A stretch of DNA of 64,000 nt from Simmondsia chinensis (taxonomy: Eukaryota > Streptophyta > Magnoliopsida > Caryophyllales > Simmondsiaceae), in contig JAGTTD010000009.1 of the NCBI GenBank assembly GCA_018398585.1, positions 7,941,193 to 8,005,192 of the forward strand, given 5' to 3'. The notes under the pieces are model-generated. The model had not been told where the DNA came from and did not search any database. It saw only the letters and a program-made list of their open reading frames with translations. Of this stretch, positions 1-8,699 are shown piece after piece. Position numbers and translations under genes: made by a program. The stretch's first letter is position 1. Every line of letters begins with the position of its first letter.

Positions 1-40
1 TTGGTGTCTCTTACTTGGGATAAGAAAAGGAAGCAGGAAA
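1..40 (+). other. Internal tail and polypurine tract of an upstream element copy
   Basis: The first 40 bases match 11,104-11,144, which lies just inside the right LTR and includes a purine-rich stretch (AAGAAAAGGAAGCAGGAAA) of the kind that primes plus-strand synthesis. The left LTR is therefore also preceded by element interior, as a 3' LTR would be. This suggests that another copy, or part of one, lies before the window. Confidence 0.6.
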
Positions 41-44
41 TGGT

Positions 45-860
45 TTGGCGGTAAGCTCTCACCAGCTTGAGACACCGCGATTATGTGCCCCATCTAACAC
101 GGGGGCGGTTGTATGTGTCCCACCTAACATCAGGGACGGGCGGTAGACCCTCGCCAGCTTGAGAGACAGCGATCATGTGCCCCATCTAACACGGGGGCGG
201 TTGTATATGTCCCACCTAACATCAGGGACAGGCGGTAGACTCTCACCAGCCTGAGAGACCGCGGTTATGTGCCCCATCTAACACGGGGGCGGTTGTATGT
301 GTCCCACCTAACATCAGGGACGGGCGGTAGACCCTCGCCAGCTTGAGAGACCGCGATCATGTGCCCCATCTGACACGGGGGCGGTTGTATATGTCCCACC
401 TAACATCAGGGACAGGCGGTAGACTCTCACCAGCTTGAGAGACCGCGGTTATGTGCCCCATCTAACATGGGGGCTGTTGTATATGTCCCACCTAACATCA
501 GGGACAGGCAGTAAGCTCTCACCTGCTTGAGAGACCCCGGTTATGTGCCCCATCTAGCACGGGGGCAGTTATATTTGTCCCACCTAACATCAGGGACGAG
601 TGGTAGACTCTCACCAGCTTCAGAGACCACAGTTATGTGCCCCATCTAACACGGGGGCGGTTGTATATGTCCCACGTAACATCAGGGATAGGCGGTAAGC
701 TCTCACCAGCATGAGAGACTGCGGTTATGTGCCCGATCTAACTCGGAGGCGGTTGTATATGTCCCACCTAACATCAGGGACAGGCGGTAAGCTCTCATCC
801 GCTTTGGAGACCGCGGTTATGCGCCCCATCTAACAACAGGGCGGCTGTTTGCATCTCTGC
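45..860 (+). repeat. 92-bp hairpin minisatellite, left LTR, about 9 copies
   Basis: The motif CGGTAAG or CGGTAGAC recurs at 49, 141, 233, 325, 417, 509, 601, 693 and 785, exactly every 92 bases. Each unit contains three short inverted repeats: GCGGT..CTCTCA with TGAGAG.ACCGC, GCCCC with GGGGGC, and TGTCCC with GGGACA. The loops of the last two contain TCTAAC or CCTAAC. There is no open reading frame and there are no unique spacers. Confidence 0.95.
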
Positions 861-1085
861 TAGCGTAGGACCGGTAATAAGCTCACACAAATATAAGCCG
901 ACACAACAGAGTAGCAAACCTTGACAGGGACATAGATCAAGTTTTAAAATATACATATACAACGGGAGTATTCATATATATCTCAACAAAATTTCATTAT
1001 ACCAAACTTCCGATGATACAACTACGTCGCCAACAGTAATGTACAATAAAAGTCTGAAAATCTTCCTACATCTATTACTGTCTAC

Positions 1086-2216
1086 TCAAAACGCGGCATG
1101 AGGCACCATGGGATCATTCCCACAACGAAACAAAGAGCTCGAATATGGAAACACCTGGGTGTGAAACTCCCCCTGATAATGTCCTAAGAAAACCGTACAG
1201 TCGCGGAGATCACCATGAAGCGGACACCGAAACACCTTATTATGTGCTGTAAATATCATGTATTCTTTGGATACGGTAAAGCTTGTAATAGCCGGGTCCC
1301 ATCTACCCCCGGACCACGATAGCCGAATGAATAGCCGATCCCGCCTTATCCAAGAGGAAGGATCCTCCATGTTGGTCAAAGTCCAGATCGTGAACACCGG
1401 GCTTCATAGTGTGATTAAGCACAAGCTAGGGGGTCCTGTCATCACGTCCCACCACTTTGAGATCTAAACCTCCCGGCACGTTGATAGGTTATCCCAAACT
1501 ACGTCCGGAAGTGTCATATTATAAGAAATCCCTGTGTTGGTATTCCAACGAACTATGTGGGGACGGTTATTAGTACCGTCGATATAGTGGCCCCAATCGG
1601 ACAAAATGAAAAGCTCCCCACATAGACAGATGTGGTCCATGATAAAAACATTCCGGGGACCCATGTTCAGACTTCCCGCGAAATTCTAATCACCTTGCCA
1701 AAAATATATTTGATACTAGTTAGGCCAAAAGCCATAACAAGGGTAGGATAAGTCCGTTACCATGAGAAAAAGATAGAAACCGAACTAAAGGGAAGAGTCA
1801 AAACATCCAAACACCAAGTTCAAGGGAACATCCAAACATTTCATCAAAATACCCTCAGGCATTGGTACCGGCTGGGGTATGCCCAAAGCCGGGTTACATA
1901 CAAACAACTTTGAAAGGTTATAATCCCGATACAGTACTAAGCCGCCCTGTGTCAACACCTCTATTATTTCCGGCGGCATGACCGGAGAAAAATCCCCAAC
2001 ACACGAAAACACTCCGAGGCTGTCACGAGAAAACTCGCTCTCCAGCTGCAACAGGACCCCATCAGCACCACGGTCAAGAGCACAAAAAGATTGTTTCTTG
2101 ACAAAGTCATAATCTGTGAGCAAACCGTAGAACCAAGAGGACGTAAAAGAAAATCTTAGAAGAGATTTGGCAGGAAGCCAAGCTAGCATCTCACGAGTAA
2201 CATCCTCCATGACCAA
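1086..2216 (-). pseudogene. F-box protein pseudogene inside the left LTR (antisense)
   Basis: Read from 2,216 to 1,086, one frame gives an F-box domain at residues about 3-40 (LPAKSLLRF, SSWFYGLLTD, FVKKQSF). An F-box-associated region follows, with GGLVLYRDYNLSKLFVCNPA near residue 95, and further on WGHYID, PHIVRWN and TVSKEYMIF. No intron is visible. The frame is broken by TAG at 1,785-1,787, at 1,686-1,688 and at 1,464-1,466. It lacks the eight codons (TDNVRVLS plus V) before QGGL that the right copy has. The TATA box present in the right copy has become CATAAATA here. F-box proteins are substrate adaptors of SCF ubiquitin ligases, but this copy cannot make a full protein. It was probably captured from a host gene before the LTRs duplicated. 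Confidence 0.85.
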
Positions 2217-2362
2217 GTCCTAAAATATGGATAAAAGAAGTGGAGAGGAAAAAGATACCAGAGTGGGGAGAACGTAGAGGGGTATTTATGCACTTTGAGG
2301 GCAATGAAACTTTGACCTCAGAGTGGGGGACTAACCGATGAATACAAAAACTACACCCAAGT

Positions 2363-2520
2363 GGTACAGAGTCCAGGGGCCATTACCGCCTCCCTGCGTG
2401 ACTACCACTGGGCGGTACAGGGCCCAGGGGCCATTACCGCCTCCCTGCATGACTACCACCGGGCGGTACAGAGTCCAGGGGCCAGGCGGCCAGGGCCCAC
2501 GAGCCACTACCGCCCCCTTT
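2363..2520 (+). repeat. 51-bp minisatellite, left LTR, about 3 copies
   Basis: GGTACAGAGTCCAGGGGCC-like units start at 2,363, 2,414 and 2,465, each with CATTACCGCCTCCCTGC. The right LTR has four units at the same place. The open frames found here come from the repeat. The unit carries the same GGCGGT/ACCGCC words as the 92-bp and 143-bp arrays. Confidence 0.9.
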
Positions 2521-2626
2521 GATACCCCCACCCAAGTAACATCACGTCTAGAAAGCACCAATGCCCCTATTGGTTGTGGTAACCAGGCGGTATACCTCCT
2601 CCATTACTTCCTACGCATATATCCCC

Positions 2627-2634
2627 TATAAATA
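2627..2634 (+). promoter_or_regulatory. LTR TATA box (sense), left LTR
   Basis: TATAAATA sits in a CCCC...GGGG setting about 230 bases before the LTR end. It is followed by sequence conserved in both LTRs that would be R and U5. It matches the box at 13,803-13,810 and is the likely sense promoter of the element. Confidence 0.7.
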
Positions 2635-2858
2635 GGGGAAGAGACCTTATCAATAAGGCAAGGAACTTGAGCCTAGTTCTACCCTCAAGAACCCAAACAA
2701 AAACTCCATAAATGGTGGTCAAATAATACACATATGTATTAGATTGAATTTAACTCCGATGCCGTATTTTGCTAACCGAGTAATTTTAATCAATTTAATT
2801 TAATTAATTTATTTATTTATTTTGGACAATCCAAACACGTAGCCGAGAAATTTTAACA

Positions 2859-2889
2859 TGGGTGGGGTAGGCCTGCTTTTGAATTTTGA
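2859..2889 (+). other. Shared 31-bp stretch after the left LTR, possible primer binding site
   Basis: TGGGTGGGGTAGGCCTGC and the following bases occur after both LTRs (again at 14,033-14,063). It begins with TGG as a tRNA primer site should, but I cannot match it to a specific plant tRNA. At 2,890 it joins directly to the middle of pol, so leader, gag, protease and most of the reverse transcriptase are missing. Confidence 0.4.
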
Positions 2890-5186
2890 GTGGCTTCGCT
2901 CAATCGGTTCATTAACCGAGCTGCAGTAAAGGCTCTGCCGTTCTTTAAGGCGCTACGAGGGAAACAACCTTTCCTCTGGAACGAGGAATGTGCACGCGCC
3001 TTTGATCAACTGAAGCAACACTTGGCGCATCTCCCAGTGATCACCTCCCCTGAGCCAAACGAGAAGCTAGGACTTTACTTGGTCGTCTTAGAAAACACTA
3101 CAAGTGCAGTGTTAATAGCTGACCGGCAGGGACGACAGCTCCCGGTGTACTTTGTAAGCCAGACTCTCAAAGATTCGGAAAAGAGGTATCCTGCCATTGA
3201 AAAAACCGCTTTAGCCCTGATCACCGTGGCGCGTAAGCTAAGACCTTTTTTTCAGTCTCACGATGTCACGGTACTCACTAACCTGCCGCTCAAGAAGCTG
3301 CACTCCAAGTTAGACTGCTCAGGACGAATTCTCAAGTGGGCGGTTGAACTCTCTGAGTACGATATACACTATCAACCTCGAAGAGCCATTAAGGCCCAAG
3401 CTCTAGCCGACTTCCTGGTGGAATGTGACTTTGGAAGTGAGACGTCGGGATCAACAGACACCCTTGAAGAGGTGTCCGTTTGAAAAGTTCTCGTGGATGG
3501 GTCTATAAACTCCGGGGGCTGAGGCGCAGGTGTAGTACTGATCAATCCCGAAGGAGAGCGGGCGGAATACACGGTAAGACTGCACTTCGATGCCACTCAC
3601 AACAAAACCGAGTACGAAGCACTGTTGTCGGGGATTGACTTTGCTAAGGCCGCTGGGGCAACTTACCTGGAGGCCCAAAGTGACTCAGAGTTGGTGGTGA
3701 ACCAGGTCACGGGAAGTTATGTAGTAAAAGAGCCGCATCTATCCCGGTACCTGGAACTGGTTCGAGCCAATGTCTCCGAGTTTTAGGGCTTTAGCATACC
3801 GAGTATTTACCGCGAGAGTAATCATCGTGCTGACGAACTAAGCAGCCTATCTAGTACTGGAGGAAGGGATCTTGACAGACATGTTCATACGCACGAGCCC
3901 TATGTTAAATACGTGGATAAGGCAGCACTCAGGGATGTGATGCAAGTGCAGTGTGAGGATAACTGGATGCGCCTGATTTTAGATTTCATCCTTCACGGTG
4001 AGAAACACGAGAGGCAGAAGGAAGCATGAAGGCTGAAAAGGTGGGCCGTGCATTTCACAATAGTTAATCAGCGGCTCTACAAAAGGTCATTCACCCATCC
4101 CTTGTTAAAATGTCTCACGCCAGAGGAAGAGGATTACGTCTTAAGGGAAATCCACGAGGGAATATGTGGAATTCACATTTGAAAGGAAGCCCTAGCTGGG
4201 ATGGAGTTAAGGGCTAGATACTTCTGGCGGATGCTGGCACCCTTGTGCGAAAATGTGATAAATGCCAAAGATTCGCACCACTCGTCCACGCTCCCGCCAC
4301 GCCGCTACAACCCATTGTTGACTCCATACTCTTCGACCAGTGGGGAATGGACATCTTAGGGCCTTTCCCCTTGGCCAGTGGGCAGAGAAAATTCCTGATA
4401 GTCGTTGTAGACTATTTCAGTAAGTGGGTGCAGGCCGAGGCAGTGGCTCGGATTACAGACAATGCAACACGGAAATTTCTATGGAAGAACATAATTACGC
4501 GTTTTGGAATCCTTAGGGCCATTATCACTGATAACGAGACACAATTCGCCTCGCCACGATTCTGAACATACTATCAGCACATGAACATTGCTCTTCATTT
4601 CACGGCTGTCGCTTGTCCTCAGAGCAACAAAAAAGCTGAGTCGAAAAACAAACAAATACTCAATGGGCTTCGAAGAAGGTTAGATGAAGCTAAGGGAAGA
4701 TGGGCGGAAGAGTTACCCAGCATCCTATGGGCACACCGAACAGTCTACCGCGTGGCTACAGGAGAAACCCAGTTCATGCTAACTTACGAGGCCGAAGCGG
4801 TGATTCCAATGGAGGTAGGAGAACCCAGTTACCGCATACAACACTATAACTATCTACGCAACGAGGACCAACGAAGATGCGGCCTGGACTTGGTGGATGA
4901 AGTCAGGGAAGATGCACTTCTTCGAATAGTGGTCCAAAAGCAACGAATATCCCAATACTACAACAAACACCTGAGGACAAGGAGTCTCGAAGTAAGGGAC
5001 TTGGCCCTACGACGAGCAAATACCGTGGCCCAGGGGATCGGAGCTGGCAAAGTAGGCGCAAATTGGGAAGGACCCTACCATGTAGTTCAGAAGCTAAGGG
5101 AAGGAAGTTATAAGCTGGAACGCATGGACGGTACCTTGGTACCCCGAGTATGGAACACCAAGAATCTCAAAAAGTACTACACGTAG
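2890..5186 (+). pseudogene. Ty3/gypsy pol remnant: RT tail, RNase H, second RNase H-like domain, integrase (Tat lineage)
   Basis: The frame opens at the end of the reverse transcriptase (ASLNRFI, LPFFKALRG) and runs into the element's RNase H (FLWNEECARAFDQLK, ALADFLVEC). From 3,484 there is a second RNase H-like domain (KVLVDGS, NKTEYEALLSGI, SDSELVVNQV, HRADELS), the dual arrangement typical of the Tat lineage. Integrase follows with its zinc finger (HEGICGIH, CDKCQRFA), catalytic Asp in WGMDILGP, second Asp in IITDNETQF, Glu in SNKKAESKNK, and a GPY module (WEGPYHVVQKL). It ends at TAG 5,184. Stops lie at 3,481, 3,520, 3,784, 4,027, 4,180 and 4,563, and there is a frameshift between about 4,183 and 4,245. 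It cannot make an active protein. Confidence 0.93.
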
Positions 5187-5638
5187 CTCGGTACGTCCTA
5201 GAAGAATTATGTAAAATATTGAACCTATGTATGCGTAAGCTGTATCCCAGGGAAAATGGGGCGGTACCCCATGTGCATAAATAAATGGTACGTTCCTAAA
5301 ATTTGCATCAACATCGTTCATAAGAGGCTAAGGCTATTAAACTCACAACTTAAAGAAATACAACGAGAGGCAATGTACAACGAACTATCATTAGTTTCAT
5401 TAGAACATACATCCAATAAGGTAACAGAGGAACTTCCGCCTCTGAATATTACCATGTACAACACCCCCCCCCCCCCCCCCCCCACCCCGTTCTCTTTACA
5501 TATACAAAAAGGGAAAGAGGGAAAGAAAGAGCAAAGCTAATGTAAGATTTGGGCCTAGCCGCTACCCGCACCTCCCCGAGAACGAACAACCTCTTGGCAA
5601 AGCTAGTCTGCCACTCGTTGAAGAGATTCACGGCTAAG
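5187..5638. other. Non-coding spacer with a 20-base C run
   Basis: This lies between the end of pol and the end of the convergent antisense gene. It contains an uninterrupted C20 tract at 5,464-5,483. The short open frames here have no recognisable domain. Confidence 0.7.
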
Positions 5639-8063
5639 CTAAGGATGGCTGCGAGCTAAGCGCTGTGCAAATGATGACAGACCCGAGGCGAAGCCCTCCA
5701 AATAGAAGGAGCTCGTTGATGAACGAAACTCAGGACCGTCCCTGAAGCGGGAAACCGCCTCCGCAGCCTCGGTCCGAGCATGCTGAACCTCGATAAGAAG
5801 CCTCTCTGACCGCACCTGCTGAGAAGAGAACTCTTCCCTCAGTCCTTCAGCCTCAACGGCTAACGCCTCTTTCTCCTTTCTCAGCTTGCCAATATCGTCC
5901 CTTAAGCTCTGGGACTTAGCCACCAGCATTTCCTTCTCCCTCTCCACTCTTAGTACGACCCCAGCCTATTCCTCTTTTTCCCTTTCAGCTCTCTCTACCA
6001 CCTCGACGGCTTTACTGTTTTCCTCTCGTAATCGTGACAGCTCCTGTACGGCGGCTTCCTATTCACGGAACCACCCCAAGGCCATAGCAGCGGAGAGGGA
6101 GCTGACCTGAAAAACAAAGTACCAAAGCATGTGGTTAACATGATAATAACTCAAAGGAATAACGTGCAGTCTTTACCTTCGCAACGCAAGTGGCTGCCGT
6201 GTCCCGGGTCACGACTTGGGGTCTCCAGATGGAAGAACAGTCAAAGCAGCATGTTGAATGGCACTAACGCTTTGGCAAGGAGAGGGGCGGGTAGAACCCT
6301 CAGGCTGTGCGCCTTCATCAACGGGGGTCCTCTCTTCCCTAGGAACCTCCCTTTGAGGCTCAGGAGGGACGCCGACGAAATCGTCAAGGGTAGACAAGTC
6401 AATATGAAAGGAGGGAAGAAGGTTGTCTTGTATCTGTATGTCAGGCCTCACATCCGCCACCACCGCCTGGGGTGATCCTGGCGGCAGGGACGAGGCCCTC
6501 CTCTCTGAGGCGTTGGAGCTGGCATTACCGCCTCTGCCAATGGCGGTTCCGACACCTCGGCCGGCACTTCTAAGGGCCTCCCCCCATCCTCCCCCCTCTC
6601 TGACATTGAGCCTACGTCTATCCCTTTCCCCAAGGCCGGAGCAGTGAGGCTGCCAGCCGGTGTAGTCAAGGGTGGAGGAGGTCCAGCCACGGTAACTCTA
6701 GACGAGGTGGCGGTGGCGGTGGCGGTGGCGGCCGGCATAGCACTAGGCCTCTCTTCTACAACAAGCTCGGTTGTTAGGACGGCTTTGGGATAGGGCGCGG
6801 CTGACACTCTGCCATTCCCTTGCTGAGGCATAGAAGTGCGTGCTTCCTGATAGCTTGGAGCTGGAGAAGATCTTCCAGCCGCAGGAGACGCTTGAACTAT
6901 GGTTATCTCGGGAACGACCTCTGGCGGAGGGGGCGACTCCGGACTACCGCCTGGGGCGGGAGCCTCCACTTGTGACTTCTTGGACCGGGTGACCTTCTTA
7001 GGAGGTCCCTCTCCCTCTTTAGCAACCGCCCTCTTGCACCTCCTAACGATCTTCTTACCCTTACCCTCACCCCTTTCTCCCTTCTTCCTCTGCTCCTCAC
7101 GATAGGACTCCGTGAGGGCTACAATATCTACATCAGCCTCTGACCCTAGAAAGAGGTAATTAAGCAACCAAGATAGAGTTATCAAGTGACAGTATATGCA
7201 AAAAAAGAAAAACTTATCCATCTCGGAGAATTACTCACCACTAACCGGTCGGGCGCACAAGCCTGCCCGGATCAACACTTTCTCCTGGCACAATACCTCT
7301 TTGGTAGCAAGGTACCGTGAACCTAGATCCTTTTCAAAGTACTGAACTATCTCCCTATCCAAGGAAGATAGCTCGTCCGCTGAGGGGATGCAACACTTAT
7401 TCAGCGGGGTCCAATAATGAAGGATGCCTAGGGGACAAGGAGGTCTGACCTAAATGAACCTGTTTGGCCAAAAGTTCACCTTTGAGGGATTAAGCTCCAC
7501 AAACTTAATCCCGCTCTTCCCCTCAAAACTAACAACTCCCTTAAGTTGTTTGGCCCTAAATAAAAAATCAAAGCTACGGGTGGAGGGGATTAAGCCGGCC
7601 ACGTAACAAGTGAGAAGGTAGCCGTAAATGTTACGGAAGCCATTGGGGGAAACTTGGCTAGGGCATATAGAGTATTGCCTAAAAACCCACTCCACGATGG
7701 GTGGCAAGGGAAAACGCAGGCCGGCGTCCAAAGAATCCACACTAACAGCAAAAAATTCAAGGGAATGAGGTATAAAATGTTGTCGCTCTCCCGGGGGCCA
7801 ACAACTTTGTAATCATTTGGGGAAAAATAGTTTTTGTGAAATTTCCTCATTCCCTCCACCGTGGCTATTGAGGATACAAGGTTTCCCAGGGGAAGAGCCG
7901 CGGCTGTATCGGGATACTAAGCGCGCACGGCCATTTCCTCAGGAGACGTTGGTGATGAGGGAGCCAGTTGAGATAACGGCTCCACCATCATTCCCTCATC
8001 TGAAGACACTCCGCCAGCATGGTCTGAATGTCCACTTCCCTTCTGTGCCCATTTTGGAGCCAT
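5639..8063 (-). pseudogene. Antisense accessory gene of a Tat-type element (gypsy-type Transposase_28-like), spliced and decayed
   Basis: Three exons can be read on the minus strand: 8,063-7,239, 7,145-6,177 and 6,106-5,639. Splice sites are GTGAGT/TTTCTAG and GTAAAG/TTTTTCAG. Exon 1 begins MAPKWAQKGSG and has the conserved core DSLDAGLRFPLPPIVEWVF, SPNGFRNIYGYLL and ELSSLDREIVQYFEKDLG, which resembles the plant 'putative gypsy type transposon' family. Exon 2 is basic (KGKKIVRRCKRA), then rich in Pro, Ala and Thr. Exon 3 is a coiled coil (SLRDDIGKLRKEKEALAVEA). Stops are TAG at 7,917, 7,450, 6,059 and 5,966. There are frameshifts near 7,750 and 6,463. Tat elements often carry such an antisense ORF between integrase and the 3' LTR. 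Its function is unknown. Confidence 0.72.
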
Positions 8064-8269
8064 TTAACTAATTCACAAAAAAAAAAAATATATATATATA
8101 TATATATAGGGGAGAGTTAGAAGGGGATCTTACCCTGAAAAACAGTAGAAGTCTCACCGGAATTTCCCATTGGTAGGGCGGGGGCGCTGGTGTCAGGTGA
8201 GGATGATACCGCCTAAGGGCCAGGCCAACACACGGAAGGGGAGAATCCCTGATCATAAAACACCCCCGC

Positions 8270-8407
8270 CTACCCAGGGCAAACGGCAGGGCAACCGACG
8301 AGAATCGCGGTGTGGTCGTTTATGAGTTGGGGCTCCAGCTCAATGTTTTCGTCGAGTTCTTCCATGGGAACCTCAAGTTCCACCATGGGAGCCTCGGGTT
8401 CAACCAT
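8270..8407 (-). CDS. Short acidic ORF upstream of the antisense gene
   Basis: This 45-codon frame begins MVEPEAPMVELEVPMEELDE, three close repeats of a P-M-V/E-E motif, and ends at TAG 8,270. It lies upstream of the antisense accessory gene and may be its leader exon or an upstream ORF. I recognise no family. A possible donor (GTAGGC) overlaps the stop, but no clear acceptor pairs with it. Confidence 0.3.
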   Translation of the reverse strand: MVEPEAPMVELEVPMEELDENIELEPQLINDHTAILVGCPAVCPG

Positions 8408-8699
8408 GGGAGTCCCAACAAGAAAACCTCCCTGTCAAACGAAAGGCGAAAACAAAGGAGGGAAAAACCCAGAAAACGGTTCGAAAATAGCAAGAAAACA
8501 AGCAAATACCTTTTAATCATCACGAAAATAAGTGAAGGGGAAGGATGAAAGAGAGATGCACAAACAGAGTCCGATTTTGCAAAGTAAAAATGGGGAGGTG
8601 AGAGATTAGGGCTTTTCGTGGGGTTTATATGAGAAAAGGGAACAAAAAGGGGCATGAGGAGAGAGAAGGGCACCACATGGCACAGTTCCTTAGGTCTCA
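8408..8699. other. Non-coding upstream region of the antisense gene
   Basis: This stretch lies between the antisense gene and the 143-bp array. The long open frame seen across it on the minus strand is Phe/Leu/Pro-rich with no domain, and I read it as chance. An antisense promoter could lie here, but no clear TATA box is seen. Confidence 0.4.

Larger units (their letters stand above)
41..2858 (+). mobile_element. Left LTR of a Tat-type Ty3/gypsy retrotransposon
   Basis: This about 2.8 kb segment is repeated in the same order and orientation at 11,145-14,032. It holds a 92-bp minisatellite, an antisense F-box pseudogene, a 51-bp minisatellite and a plus-strand TATA box. The proposed start is TGG directly after the purine tract and the proposed end is TTTTAACA, giving TG...CA ends. 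The ends are inferred, because homology between the two copies extends about 40 bases beyond the start and about 31 bases beyond the end. The two LTRs differ by many substitutions, by a 24-base deletion in the left F-box copy and by minisatellite copy number, so the duplication is not recent. Confidence 0.72.

Noticed and set aside
2331..2631. Open frames on both strands rich in Pro, Gly and Trp (also 13,454-13,760)
   Set aside because: They follow the 51-bp minisatellite, which has no stop in several frames. No domain.
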